From NCBI GenBank assembly GCA_000378885.1, contig KB900456.1, forward strand, positions 301,385-365,384: a stretch of 64,000 nucleotides of DNA. Direction: 5' to 3'. This document shows positions 46,802 to 56,258 of the stretch, piece after piece (position 1 is the first letter of the stretch; each line of letters opens with the position of its first letter). A model generated the notes under the pieces. It worked only from the letters and a program-made list of their open reading frames with translations, was not told the origin of the DNA and ran no database searches. Origin of the DNA: an actinobacterium SCGC AAA044-N04. GTDB lineage: Bacteria; Actinomycetota; Actinomycetes; Nanopelagicales; Nanopelagicaceae. The translations under genes and the position numbers were made by a program.

Positions 46802-48337
46802 TTATAGGTTACTTCGTGGTCCTGTGAACCATTTCTTCGCAGATAGGTTCCACCAGATCCAGAGGATAATTAACGCGCCACCAGTAACAAGTGGTGCGTA
46901 GTTAACTGCAGTCCAGGTGAAGTCTTTATTACCTGGAGTTCCAGCTGGTGAGAATGGCAAGATGAAGTAGATAGAAATAATGGAGATTTCTGCAACCGCC
47001 ACAATGTTCATCCACTTGTACTTTGAACCAAGTGTCCATGCTCCAGCCTTGAACTTATCGCCAGCCTTTAGACGCAAGAAGATTGGAATTAAGAACGCTA
47101 GGTAGAGAGAAATTACACAAACAGATACAACCGCATAGAAAGCAGTTGGAGCACCTGTTGGTGACTTCCATAGAGCTGGAAGAGTCAAGATGATTCCACC
47201 AACGGCTGATGCAAGAACAGCATTTAATGGAACATGGTGCTTGTTAACTTTCTTCCAAAGATTTCCTCCAGGTACAGCTCCATCGCGTGAGAATGCATAC
47301 ATCATGCGTGAACATGAAGTTAAGCAAGCTGTAACGCAGAAGATTTGACCAAGAGTTGTGATGATCATGACGAGCTTAAATGCAAGCCCACCACCAAGTG
47401 CGGTGTAGAGAACAGCAATCACTGATCCACCACCGAATGGGTTAACTGCCAAGTCAAATGAACTAATTGTGTCTACCTGAGTTGCAGCAAAGAGGAATGC
47501 CATCAAAAGGATGTATCCACCAATTGCTGAGTAGAAGATTGACTTCCAGATACCCTTAGCGGCATTGATATGAGCATCATGTGTCTCTTCAGACAAGTGA
47601 GCAGATGCATCAAAGCCGGTAATTGTGTACTGAGTGAGCAAGAAACCAAGTGGCAATACGTATAGCCAGTATGAGTTATCGCTAAAGCCAGAGCTATTGA
47701 TCTTGGTTGTGAACATCCAAGAAAGTGTCTGGTGCTTATCAGGGACAATCAGCAGAATTGCAATTACAACAGCTGTTCCAAATACGTGCCACCACACTGA
47801 AATGTTATTGAAAAGTGAGAGTAGGTGACCGCTATAGATGTTGATCAACGTAACAACAAGAATGATTGCAATAAATAGGAAGAACTGTTGCTTGATGTAG
47901 TCGCCACCAAGGAAAGTTGTTGCATAGTTTGGCCATTGAGCACCCAAAATTGTGTTCAAGAAGCTAGCTGCTCCATAGCCCACAGATGCTGTTACAGAAA
48001 TAAGACCAATTAAGTTAAGCCAACCGGTGTAGAAACCAGCTTTTGCTCCACCTAGCTTTGATGCCCACCAGTAAATACCACCTGATGTTGGATAAGCAGA
48101 TGCAAGTTCTGACATACAAAAGCCGATGATCAGAATTAGCAGTGATACAACTGGCCAGCCAATTGAAATTGCAACTGGACCACCGTTGTTCCACGCTTGA
48201 GCAAATGTTGTAAAGCAACCTGCGAGAATTGAAATGATTGAGAATGAAATCGCAAAGTTTGAAAACCCAGACCAGCTGCGATTTAGTTCCTGCTTATAGC
48301 CGAGTTCGGCTAAGCGTTGTTCGTCTGTTAGTGCCAA
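46802..48337 (-). CDS. APC-family amino acid/amine permease
   Basis: A 511-aa polytopic membrane protein with about 12 helices and the APC superfamily start ELNRSWSGFSNFAISFSIISILAG (read as ELNRSW and SFSIIS). This matches the amino acid/GABA/polyamine permease subgroup. The TTG start at 48335-48337 has a perfect AGGAGG eight bases before it. It probably imports the amine or amino acid that the GS-aldehyde dehydrogenase pair uses. A terminator ends its transcript. Confidence 0.85.
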   Translation of the reverse strand: MALTDEQRLAELGYKQELNRSWSGFSNFAISFSIISILAGCFTTFAQAWNNGGPVAISIGWPVVSLLILIIGFCMSELASAYPTSGGIYWWASKLGGAKAGFYTGWLNLIGLISVTASVGYGAASFLNTILGAQWPNYATTFLGGDYIKQQFFLFIAIILVVTLINIYSGHLLSLFNNISVWWHVFGTAVVIAILLIVPDKHQTLSWMFTTKINSSGFSDNSYWLYVLPLGFLLTQYTITGFDASAHLSEETHDAHINAAKGIWKSIFYSAIGGYILLMAFLFAATQVDTISSFDLAVNPFGGGSVIAVLYTALGGGLAFKLVMIITTLGQIFCVTACLTSCSRMMYAFSRDGAVPGGNLWKKVNKHHVPLNAVLASAVGGIILTLPALWKSPTGAPTAFYAVVSVCVISLYLAFLIPIFLRLKAGDKFKAGAWTLGSKYKWMNIVAVAEISIISIYFILPFSPAGTPGNKDFTWTAVNYAPLVTGGALIILWIWWNLSAKKWFTGPRSNL

Positions 48338-48415
48338 GATGTTCTCCTCCTTGAGCCATTTGGGGTAATCTTTCTACTCCACAGTGTGACTGAAATGGAA
48401 GAGGTTTTCTCAAAA

Positions 48416-49156
48416 ATGTGCCGTCTAATGGGCTACGTGTCGCAGGGTGAATCCTCATTTCCCGCACAAGTGGGTAAAGATTTCCAAGAATTCATCGCCC
48501 TGTCATCTGTCCACTGCGATGGCTGGGGAATCTCCACAAATGATAGACAGCACGCACATGCGGTGCTAGAGAAAAAAGTAGAAGCTGCCGCCGAGAGCGC
48601 AACTTTTCAAAAGATTATTACTGACAACTCCGCCGATGGCGCACTTCTGCACTTGCGCTGGGCGACTAAGGGTTTGTCAATAAGTGAGAACAACACTCAC
48701 CCATTTGTTTATGGAGATTATTCTTTCATCCATAATGGATCTATTTTCCCTCCAGATTCTTTTTCTGACTTTATTGATGAAAAGTTCAAGAAATTGATTG
48801 TTGGCGACACGGACAGTGAGCGCTATTTCTATCTAATGATGACACAAATCGAAAAACTAGGTTTAGCTGAAGGAATTAAGTCAACCCTTGCGATTATCAA
48901 AGAGCATGGCAAGACAACTTCTTTGAATTTTATGTTGATGAATAATGAGAGCTTTGTTATTGGTAGCGAGCACAATTCTGACAAAAAACCAGATTGGGCA
49001 CCTGATGACTATTACGTCATCAAATACAAGAAGAATCCTGATGGGGTTCTCTTTGCTTCAAGTGGATGGAGCCAACCAGGCTGGCACACCTTAGAAAATC
49101 ACCATGCCGCCATCGTTAACCGTTCAACTTTTGAGATTGACGTAATCAACCTCTAA
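48416..49156 (+). CDS. Class II glutamine amidotransferase (YafJ/EgtC-like)
   Basis: A 246-aa Ntn-type amidotransferase. I start it at ATG 48416 so that Cys2 (MCRLMGYV) becomes the N-terminal nucleophile required by the family; longer starts (48386) would bury it. RWATKG, NTHPFVY and FIHNGS are the other active-site segments, and DTDSER follows. Stand-alone members include YafJ and the ergothioneine hydrolase EgtC. The substrate is unknown. A TAATCT hexamer at 48366 may be its -10. It is divergent from the permease. Confidence 0.85.
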   Translation: MCRLMGYVSQGESSFPAQVGKDFQEFIALSSVHCDGWGISTNDRQHAHAVLEKKVEAAAESATFQKIITDNSADGALLHLRWATKGLSISENNTHPFVYGDYSFIHNGSIFPPDSFSDFIDEKFKKLIVGDTDSERYFYLMMTQIEKLGLAEGIKSTLAIIKEHGKTTSLNFMLMNNESFVIGSEHNSDKKPDWAPDDYYVIKYKKNPDGVLFASSGWSQPGWHTLENHHAAIVNRSTFEIDVINL

Positions 49157-49166
49157 TTTCCCCCAT

Positions 49167-49178
49167 TACGATAGGCGC
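49167..49178 (+). promoter_or_regulatory. Leaderless -10 element of miaB
   Basis: TACGAT at 49167-49172 is followed by six bases and then the miaB ATG. Confidence 0.6.
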
Positions 49179-50600
49179 ATGAGTCGCACCTATGCCGTTG
49201 AAACTTATGGCTGCCAGATGAACGTGCATGACTCTGAACGCATCGCCGGATTACTCGATGAAGCAGGCTTTATTCCTGTCGAGCCTGGGTCACAGGCAGA
49301 CATTGTAGTTTTCAATACATGTGCAGTGCGCGAAAATGCAGATAACAAACTGTATGGAAACCTCTCTTTCTTAGCGCCAATCAAAAAAGCAAACCCACAA
49401 ATGCAGATTGCAGTTGGAGGATGCTTGGCACAAAAAGATCAGGCAACAATTTTGAAGAAGGCACCTTATGTCGATGTGGTCTTTGGAACTCACAATGTTG
49501 GTTCACTCCCAGTACTACTAGAGCGTGCACGAATCGAAGAAGAGTCTCAAATAGAGATCCTAGAATCACTGGAACATTTCCCATCAACTCTTCCCGCACG
49601 ACGCCTATCAGCTTTCTCATCTTGGGTATCAGTCTCGGTTGGATGTAATAACACCTGCACTTTTTGTATTGTTCCAACTTTGCGCGGTATTGAAAAAGAC
49701 CGTAGTGCTAAAGAGATTTTGAGTGAAGTTCGAGCCTTAGTTGATCAAGGCGTTATTGAAATTACATTGCTGGGGCAAAATGTGAATGCCTACGGGGTGG
49801 ATTTTGGAGATAGAAGTGCATTCGCAAATCTTCTAAAAGAATGCGGCACAGTCGATGGATTAGAGCGAGTGCGTTTCATGTCTCCGCACCCACGTGATTT
49901 CACTGATGATGTAATTGACGCAATGGCAACAACTGCCAACGTGATGCCACATCTTCATATGCCGCTTCAGTCAGGATCAAATTCAATATTGCAGGCGATG
50001 CGTCGCTCTTATAGAACAGATAGGTATCTAGGCATTATTGATCGAGTTCGCGCAGCAATGCCACATGCAGCAATTACAACTGACATCATCGTTGGTTTCC
50101 CAGGTGAGACCGAAAGTGATTTCCAAGCCACAATGGATATTTGTGCAGAGGCGCGATTTGCGGCGGCATACACCTATCAATATTCAAAGCGGCCTGGAAC
50201 GCCAGCTGCATCGATGCCAGGTCAAATTTCGCCAGAAGTTGTTGGTGAGCGCTATACGCGTTTACACAATCATCAACAAGCTATTTCACTTTCTGTTAAT
50301 CAAGAAGCAGTGGGCAAAGAATTCAAAGTATTAGTGGGGGACTACGAAGGTCGCAGAGATGAAGCACAGGCGCGCATGACTGGGCGCAGCGAAGATTTCA
50401 GATTAGTACATTTCTCAAACAGTATCGAAGCACGCCCAGGTGATGAGGTTGAGGTATCAATTACGCAAGCTTCGGCACACTACTTAATTGGTACTCCGGG
50501 CAAAGTTAGAGCAACACGTGGAGGAGATGCCCACGCAGCTCGTATTGCAGAGAAGAAGAGCTCAGCGACATTACTAGGAATGCCGACGTTAAAAGCATGA
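49179..50600 (+). CDS. miaB: tRNA-2-methylthio-N6-dimethylallyladenosine synthase
   Basis: MiaB adds a methylthio group to i6A37 of tRNA by radical-SAM chemistry. The 473-aa protein has cluster cysteines Cys12 ([10 protein letters not shown]), Cys48 (NTCAVRE) and Cys82, the radical-SAM motif CNNTCTFC (156, 160, 163) and a TRAM domain. The stop overlaps miaA by 4 bases. MiaA makes the i6A on which MiaB acts. Confidence 0.96.
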   Translation: MSRTYAVETYGCQMNVHDSERIAGLLDEAGFIPVEPGSQADIVVFNTCAVRENADNKLYGNLSFLAPIKKANPQMQIAVGGCLAQKDQATILKKAPYVDVVFGTHNVGSLPVLLERARIEEESQIEILESLEHFPSTLPARRLSAFSSWVSVSVGCNNTCTFCIVPTLRGIEKDRSAKEILSEVRALVDQGVIEITLLGQNVNAYGVDFGDRSAFANLLKECGTVDGLERVRFMSPHPRDFTDDVIDAMATTANVMPHLHMPLQSGSNSILQAMRRSYRTDRYLGIIDRVRAAMPHAAITTDIIVGFPGETESDFQATMDICAEARFAAAYTYQYSKRPGTPAASMPGQISPEVVGERYTRLHNHQQAISLSVNQEAVGKEFKVLVGDYEGRRDEAQARMTGRSEDFRLVHFSNSIEARPGDEVEVSITQASAHYLIGTPGKVRATRGGDAHAARIAEKKSSATLLGMPTLKA

Positions 50601-51502
50601 AGTTGATAGTTATTTGTGGTGCAACTGCAACTGGCAAGAGCGAATTAGCAATCTCACTGGCTCAGCACTTAGGCGCTGAAATTATCAATGCTGACTCAAT
50701 GCAGATCTATAAAGGTATGGATATTGGTACCGCAAAACTTCCCGTAAGTGAGCGAGCAGGAATTGCCCACCATATGCTCGATGTCTTGGAAGTTACACAG
50801 GACTCAACAGTTGCCTGGTATCAAGAACAAGCTCGAAATGCTGTGAGCGAGATCCACAGTCGTGGCAAGGATGTCATCGTTGTTGGTGGAACAGGGCTGT
50901 ACATCAAAGCAATTTTGGATGATCTGAACTTTCCAGATACTGACCCAGTAGTTCGTGCGTCACTAGAACTTGAATTAGCAACTATCGGTTTAAATGCCCT
51001 ATTTGAACGTTTAGAAAAACTTGATCCGGCAGCAGCAATCGCTATTGATCGTGCTAATTCTCGCCGTGTCATACGTGCACTAGAAGTTATTGCTATTACA
51101 GGCAAGCCCTTTACGGCCAATCTGCCACGTGAGGCCAGCACCCGCTATCCCAATGCAATTCAGTTCGGATTAGTGATGGACCGGGATCATTTAAGTGAGC
51201 GGATTAGTGCGCGCGTTGATCTAATGTGGGAATTAGGTTTTGTGGAGGAAGTAGAGCAGTTGCTCAAGGATGGAATTACTTTAGGGCGCACAGCACAGTT
51301 AGCTTTGGGCTATTCACAGCTTATAGCTTTTAAGAATGGGCTATTGAGTGAAGAAGAAGCAAAAGAGGACACAAAGCGGGCCACGCGCCAGTACGCCCGC
51401 CGTCAAGAGACATGGTTTTCGCGCGATGATCGAATCAAATGGATATCACAAGCTCAGCCACGTCTAGAAACAGTGCTGCAACATCTAGAGAAGATAAACT
51501 GA
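50597..51502 (+). CDS. miaA: tRNA dimethylallyltransferase
   Basis: MiaA transfers a dimethylallyl group to A37 of tRNA. The 301-aa protein has the P-loop GATATGKS at 8-15, [18 protein letters not shown] read as DSMQ and DIGTAK, GGTGLY and a C-terminal QYARRQ-TWF. The start overlaps miaB, and the stop shares a base with dapF (TGATG). Confidence 0.96.
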   Translation: MKLIVICGATATGKSELAISLAQHLGAEIINADSMQIYKGMDIGTAKLPVSERAGIAHHMLDVLEVTQDSTVAWYQEQARNAVSEIHSRGKDVIVVGGTGLYIKAILDDLNFPDTDPVVRASLELELATIGLNALFERLEKLDPAAAIAIDRANSRRVIRALEVIAITGKPFTANLPREASTRYPNAIQFGLVMDRDHLSERISARVDLMWELGFVEEVEQLLKDGITLGRTAQLALGYSQLIAFKNGLLSEEEAKEDTKRATRQYARRQETWFSRDDRIKWISQAQPRLETVLQHLEKIN

Positions 51503-52305
51503 TGACAATGATTGCAACTTATGGACATGGCACCGAGAATGATTTTGTACTCGTTTTCGACCCTCAAGATGAACACTCAATTACTACTGCCCAAACCGCT
51601 GCCATTTGCAATCGCCAAACTGGAATCGGAGCGGATGGCTTAATCAGAATAATTAAGCGCGACGAGAAGTGGTTTATGGATTATCGCAATGCCGATGGTT
51701 CATTAGCTGAGATGTGTGGCAACGGAATTAGAGTGATGGCCAGGTATTTAGTGGAACGTGGCCATGTGCCTGAAGGTATTTTTGGTATCAATACACGTGA
51801 TGGAATGAAGCATTTGCGGGTGCCAATGACTGGGGATATCTCAGTAAATATGGGAAAAGTTGCTGATGAAGAAATCGCAATTACCGCAGCAAATAACGGA
51901 CATATTTGGAATGGCTACAACATTAATGTTGGCAATCCACATGCAGTTGTATTCGTTGACGACATTAATCAAGTAGGCGCCCTAGACGAGGCTCCTATTG
52001 TTAGACCTAAAGACACATATCCTGAAGGTGTCAATGTTGAATTCGTTCAGATAACAGGAGACCACGAAGTAACAATGCGCGTTTTTGAAAGAGGCAGCGG
52101 TGAAACTCGTTCCTGTGGAACGGGAACATGCGCTGTAGCTCTTGCCGCATCTCTCCACACAAAAGAAAGACTTCCTGCGCATTGGGTGATTAATCCACCA
52201 GGAGGACGTCTAGAAGTTTCTATTGATGGACATTCCAATGCCACATTAATTGGTCCTGCAGTTCTGGTGAAAGATGTGGATATTTCGGAGTTTTTACTTG
52301 CCTGA
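51502..52305 (+). CDS. dapF: Diaminopimelate epimerase
   Basis: DapF converts LL- to meso-diaminopimelate for lysine and peptidoglycan. The 267-aa protein has the two catalytic cysteines: Cys72 in EMCGNGIR and Cys205 in TRSCGTGTCA. I start at ATG 51502, which overlaps the miaA stop by one base; an earlier in-frame ATG at 51439 lies within miaA. The 3' end overlaps hflX by 8 bases. Confidence 0.95.
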   Translation: MTMIATYGHGTENDFVLVFDPQDEHSITTAQTAAICNRQTGIGADGLIRIIKRDEKWFMDYRNADGSLAEMCGNGIRVMARYLVERGHVPEGIFGINTRDGMKHLRVPMTGDISVNMGKVADEEIAITAANNGHIWNGYNINVGNPHAVVFVDDINQVGALDEAPIVRPKDTYPEGVNVEFVQITGDHEVTMRVFERGSGETRSCGTGTCAVALAASLHTKERLPAHWVINPPGGRLEVSIDGHSNATLIGPAVLVKDVDISEFLLA

Positions 52306-53764
52306 TAAGGAGTTTGATGATGAGTTTGAAGCTCTACTCGCTGAAAGCGCTCGAGTTGCTGCTGAATACGACGCCAGCGATGAGGATGAGTTAGTAGATC
52401 CAACTCAGGAACTTTCAGAGCGTCATTCATTAAGACGCGTCAAAGGTTTTTCAACGCAACTTCAAGATATCACTGAGGTTGAAAATCGTGAGTTACAACT
52501 TGAAAAAGTTGTTTTAGTAGGTGTGTGGACCGAGGGCACATCAGAGATGGCTGAGAATTCTTTAGCCGAACTTAAAGCCCTGGCTGAAACTGCAGGCTCA
52601 GAAATAATGGAAGGAATTATTCAACGTCGCGATAAACCAGATCCGGCGACTTATATTGGATCTGGAAAAGTTGCTGAGCTTAAGCAAATTGTTGTTGCAA
52701 CTGGTGCTGACACCGTGATTTGTGACGGTGAACTCTCACCTTCACAGCTTCGACAGTTAGAAGAGAAGATCAAGGTAAAGGTTGTAGATCGAACAGCTTT
52801 GATTCTAGATATTTTCGCTCAGCACGCTAAGAGTAAAGAAGGTAAGGCGCAAGTTGAGCTGGCACAAATTGCATATCTATTGCCACGACTGCGCGGTTGG
52901 GGTGATTCACTTTCGCGCCAAGCTGGTGGTCGCGCCGCTGGTGGAGCAGGTATTGGTGGACGTGGTCCAGGTGAAACAAAGATTGAAACGGATCGACGCA
53001 AAATCCGTGACAAGATGGCAAAGCTGCGCAAAGAGATTGCTGAGATGAAAGTTTCTCGCGATACAAAGCGACAAGAGCGCAAGCGCTTTAATATTCCTTC
53101 TGTTGCAATTGCCGGATATACCAATGCTGGTAAGTCATCTCTGCTCAACCGCCTCACTGACGCGGGTGTTCTAGTTGAAAACGCACTCTTTGCCACACTG
53201 GATCCAACAGTGCGTAAATCGCAAACTAGCGATGGTCGTGTTTACACATTAAGTGACACTGTGGGATTTGTTCGTCACCTTCCTCATCAGCTCATCGACG
53301 CTTTCAAATCAACATTAGAAGAAGTATCTGGTTCTGATGTCATCGTGCATGTTGTCGACGGTTCTCACCCAGATCCATTTGAGCAGATTCGTGCGGTGCG
53401 CGAGGTAATTGCCGAAATTGGCGGGGGAGACATCCCTGAAATTATTGCAATCAATAAGGTAGATGTAGCAAATCCTGAAGTTGTCATGGAAATTTTGCGG
53501 AAAGAACCAAACAGCTACGCATTTTCTGTCAGAACAGGCTTTGGCATTGAGGGTCTTGTGTATGCAATTGAACGCTCTTTGCCGAGGCCCTCAGTTGAGA
53601 TCAATGCTGTGATTCCATATGAGCGAGGAGACTTGGTGCATGAGATTCATGAGCGTGGAGAAATCTTTTCTGAGGAGTATGTAGAGGCTGGCACGGCAAT
53701 ACATGGCCGAGTCGATGGAACTCTGGCTGCTGCTATAGAAAAGGTGCAAGTGAGGGGGGAATAA
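52298..53764 (+). CDS. hflX: GTPase HflX
   Basis: HflX is a ribosome-binding GTPase that splits stalled 70S ribosomes. The ~488-aa protein has an acidic N-terminal extension, the HflX domain (GGRGPGETKIETDRR read as GPGETKIE), and the G domain with G1 GYTNAGKSSL and DTVGFVRHLP. I start at TTG 52298, preceded by CGGAG at a good distance; ATG 52274 would add eight residues. lexA, often nearby in actinobacteria, is not in this window. Confidence 0.92.
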   Translation: MPDKEFDDEFEALLAESARVAAEYDASDEDELVDPTQELSERHSLRRVKGFSTQLQDITEVENRELQLEKVVLVGVWTEGTSEMAENSLAELKALAETAGSEIMEGIIQRRDKPDPATYIGSGKVAELKQIVVATGADTVICDGELSPSQLRQLEEKIKVKVVDRTALILDIFAQHAKSKEGKAQVELAQIAYLLPRLRGWGDSLSRQAGGRAAGGAGIGGRGPGETKIETDRRKIRDKMAKLRKEIAEMKVSRDTKRQERKRFNIPSVAIAGYTNAGKSSLLNRLTDAGVLVENALFATLDPTVRKSQTSDGRVYTLSDTVGFVRHLPHQLIDAFKSTLEEVSGSDVIVHVVDGSHPDPFEQIRAVREVIAEIGGGDIPEIIAINKVDVANPEVVMEILRKEPNSYAFSVRTGFGIEGLVYAIERSLPRPSVEINAVIPYERGDLVHEIHERGEIFSEEYVEAGTAIHGRVDGTLAAAIEKVQVRGE

Positions 53765-53859
53765 CCCCGACACGCCGAGCGTTATAGCAACAGTAAAGGC
53801 TGATGTGCGCCATGATGCGCCCGCAGGAACTAGTCAAGTATGGAATCGAGGTGAGAGCA

Positions 53860-54156
53860 ATGGCAACAGATTACGACACACCCAGAAAAACCGATGAAGA
53901 ACTCCATGAAGAGTCGTTAGAAGAGTTAAAAGCTAAACGTGTCGATGCTCAATCCGGCCAGATCGATGTTGATGAAGCAGAAGCTGCTGAAAACCTAGAA
54001 TTGCCTGGTGCAGATTTATCAGGTGAAGAGTTAGCGGTTCGAGTGGTACCAAAGCAAGTTGATGAATTCACATGTTCACGTTGTTTCCTTGTGCATCACA
54101 TTACTCAACTAGCAAAAGGCGAAGGTGCAAAAGCTGTTTGTAAAGAGTGTAATTAA
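53860..54156 (+). CDS. DUF4193 protein
   Basis: A 98-aa protein starting MATDYDTPRKTDEELHEESLEELKAKR, the conserved N-terminus of the actinobacterial DUF4193 family (Rv2699c type). A C-terminal CSRC...CKEC pair suggests a zinc ribbon. The function is unknown. I start at ATG 53860 after GTGAGAG; upstream in-frame ATGs at 53803 would add 19 unrelated residues. In mycobacteria it also lies beside DUF3093 and dut. Confidence 0.87.
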   Translation: MATDYDTPRKTDEELHEESLEELKAKRVDAQSGQIDVDEAEAAENLELPGADLSGEELAVRVVPKQVDEFTCSRCFLVHHITQLAKGEGAKAVCKECN

Positions 54157-54584
54157 TCTTTTAAAGCTTGAGCCAGTTGATTCGCCTTATTACTTGTAAT
54201 TAACCAGTAAGGCGTTTCATCTCTATTGTCAGTGATTTCTACCTTCACTCCAGTTGATGACCAAAACCTAATACCAAGAAATGCCATTGGGTCGGCATCA
54301 CGAGTTCTCAGCTTTCTCATAGCCTGGCTATCTAACTCTGTGACTTCGCCTATGTATTTCAAATCTATGTGAGCACGGCCAACCAAGAGTTCTGACTCGC
54401 TAACTTGGATCATCAATCTCGTGCGTACGGCGATCAAAACCACAAGAGCACTGAGCACAAGAAAACTGATCAGCGCGGCAGAGTTTCCTAACGCCGCCCA
54501 AACTGAGAGTACAAATGAGAGAAAAAAGAAGTAAATCAGTGCGAGAAGCCATAGTGGCATACGGATCACTTCGCGGTATCGCAT
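54153..54584 (-). CDS. DUF3093 membrane protein
   Basis: A 143-aa protein with two membrane helices close together (residues ~10-30 and ~32-50) and a beta-rich C-terminus, matching the actinobacterial DUF3093 family. The function is unknown. The 3' end overlaps DUF4193 by 4 bases. The ATG has TAGCGT seven bases upstream, facing the promoter of the divergent thioesterase gene. Confidence 0.82.
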   Translation of the reverse strand: MRYREVIRMPLWLLALIYFFFLSFVLSVWAALGNSAALISFLVLSALVVLIAVRTRLMIQVSESELLVGRAHIDLKYIGEVTELDSQAMRKLRTRDADPMAFLGIRFWSSTGVKVEITDNRDETPYWLITSNKANQLAQALKD

Positions 54585-54597
54585 AGGTCATACGCTA
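54585..54597 (-). promoter_or_regulatory. Leaderless -10 element of the DUF3093 gene
   Basis: On the minus strand TAGCGT (54592-54597) is followed by seven bases and the ATG at 54584. It lies 5 bp from the opposing -10 of the thioesterase gene. Confidence 0.6.
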
Positions 54598-54602
54598 TCG
54601 GA

Positions 54603-54615
54603 TAGTCTTTACTTC
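54603..54615 (+). promoter_or_regulatory. Leaderless -10 element of the thioesterase gene
   Basis: TAGTCT at 54603-54608 is followed by seven bases and the ATG at 54616. It faces away from the DUF3093 -10 box, 5 bp off. Confidence 0.6.
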
Positions 54616-55200
54616 ATGAGCCGTATCGCATCGACCACCCCACCTGAGGGTGCGATGATTCCAGAGCGACATCCGAAAGCTCCACCAGTGGGCTCAAAGA
54701 TTCCTTCGCATTTCGGTCACTGCTTTGGTTGCGGGGAACTTCATCCCACTGGATTACATCTTGTTGCATATGCAGGAGAAGGTGCAGATATAACTGCGCA
54801 ATTTACAGTAACCGAGAATCATCAAGGTGCACCTGGTTTAGCCCATGGTGGATTACTTTCGCTTGCTTTTGATGAAGCTCTAGGAAAGTTAATGTGGTTG
54901 TTACGTGCACCTGCAGTTACTGCGCGTCTTGAAACAGATTTCTTAAAGCCCGTTCCAATGGGTTCCACACTTCACATCACGGCAAAAATTACGGGTCAAG
55001 TTAATCGCAAGGTTTATTCATCGGCAGAAGGTCGCCTAAATACCCCAGATGGCCCACTTGCAGTTCGCGCAGCAGCATTATTTGTCATCGTTCCGATGGA
55101 TCACTTTCTCAACAATGCACCTAAAGAGTACTTAGACCACATCGCTAAGAGTCCTCAGATCCTTGCTTTTGTTGATACTGATTTCGAGATTAATCCATAA
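54616..55200 (+). CDS. PaaI-family thioesterase (hot-dog fold)
   Basis: A 194-aa protein with a Cys-rich N-terminal stretch (FGHCFGCGELHPTGL) and a hot-dog domain with HQGAPGLAHGGLLSLAFDEALG (read as GLAHGG and FDEALG). It belongs to the PaaI/YbgC-like acyl-CoA thioesterases with broad or unknown substrates. It is followed directly by dut (stop TAA then ATG). Confidence 0.87.
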   Translation: MSRIASTTPPEGAMIPERHPKAPPVGSKIPSHFGHCFGCGELHPTGLHLVAYAGEGADITAQFTVTENHQGAPGLAHGGLLSLAFDEALGKLMWLLRAPAVTARLETDFLKPVPMGSTLHITAKITGQVNRKVYSSAEGRLNTPDGPLAVRAAALFVIVPMDHFLNNAPKEYLDHIAKSPQILAFVDTDFEINP

Positions 55201-55644
55201 ATGAGTCAACTGAAAGTTTTAATAAAGCGTTTGGATCCTTCGGTTCCTCTTCCGCACTATGCAAAAGGTGGGGATGCTGGTGCAGATTTAGTGACAACAA
55301 AGGATTTCACTTTAGTTCCGGGGGAGCGAGCCTTGATTCCAACGGGAATATCAATTGCTCTTCCCGATGGATATGTGGCGCTAGTGCATCCTCGTTCAGG
55401 TTTAGCGCTCAAGCATGGAGTCACGTTAGTCAATACACCAGGCACAATTGATGCAGGCTACCGGGGAGAAATTGCTTGTATTTTAATTAATCATGATTCC
55501 AAGGAATCAATCTCATTTAAAAAGGGCGATCGGATTGCTCAATTAGTGATTCAACAAGTTGAAAAAGCAGAATTTATTGAAGTAGAAGAACTTCCTGGCT
55601 CTGGTCGTGGTATTGACGGATTTGGATCAACTGGTCTGGCATGA
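55201..55644 (+). CDS. dut: dUTP diphosphatase
   Basis: Dut cleaves dUTP to dUMP, which ThyX uses, and keeps uracil out of DNA. The 147-aa trimeric-type protein has GDAGADL, HPRSGLALKHG, NTPGTIDAGYRGE, KKGDRIAQLV and the C-terminal GRGIDGFGSTG, all five motifs. It starts with no gap after the thioesterase. Confidence 0.97.
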   Translation: MSQLKVLIKRLDPSVPLPHYAKGGDAGADLVTTKDFTLVPGERALIPTGISIALPDGYVALVHPRSGLALKHGVTLVNTPGTIDAGYRGEIACILINHDSKESISFKKGDRIAQLVIQQVEKAEFIEVEELPGSGRGIDGFGSTGLA

Positions 55645-56258
55645 GCGAACATAATCAAGATAAAGAGACGGTGCTTAAAGCACTTGGCGGAAAGAAGGGC
55701 CTCATTGATTCAGGTCTTCCTTCAGTTATCTTCCTAGTAGCCTTTAATGTTAAACATGATTTGCGACAGGCGATCGTGGCAGCGCTGAGCCTTTCAATTG
55801 TGTTGGCAATCATTCGTTTGGCAAAAAAGGACACAATTCAGCACTCGGTCTCTGGAATTCTAGGTGTATTAATCTGTGCTTACTTTGCTAACCGATCAGG
55901 AAATGCCTCTGATTTCTATATTCCAAAGCTTCTAACAAATCTTGCCTATGGGACCGCATATCTTGTAGCAAATCTTGTCGGATGGCCGTTGCTGGGAATT
56001 GTTCTTGGCCCACTACTTGGTGAAAACTTTGAGTGGCGTAAGAATCCAGAGCGCAAGAAGGTTTACACACGAGCAAGTTGGATTTGGGTAGCTATGTTTT
56101 TCTCACGGATAGCTGTTCAATATCCAATTTATCGAAGCGGGAACGTGAACTTGCTTGGCACGGTAAATCTTGCAATGGGTTATCCACTGTTTTTTGCTGC
56201 GGCCTATGGAAGTTGGTTAGTGATTAAAACTGCCCCACCTGTCATTAAATCTAGCTAG
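55641..56258 (+). CDS. DUF3159 membrane protein
   Basis: A 205-aa protein with five or six membrane helices, matching actinobacterial DUF3159 (Rv2693c type). The family is next to dut/TrkA genes and has no firm function. In mycobacteria DUF3710 and an OB-fold gene lie between dut and DUF3159; both are missing here. The start overlaps dut by 4 bases, and the end overlaps convergent trkA by 8. Confidence 0.85.
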   Translation: MSEHNQDKETVLKALGGKKGLIDSGLPSVIFLVAFNVKHDLRQAIVAALSLSIVLAIIRLAKKDTIQHSVSGILGVLICAYFANRSGNASDFYIPKLLTNLAYGTAYLVANLVGWPLLGIVLGPLLGENFEWRKNPERKKVYTRASWIWVAMFFSRIAVQYPIYRSGNVNLLGTVNLAMGYPLFFAAAYGSWLVIKTAPPVIKSS

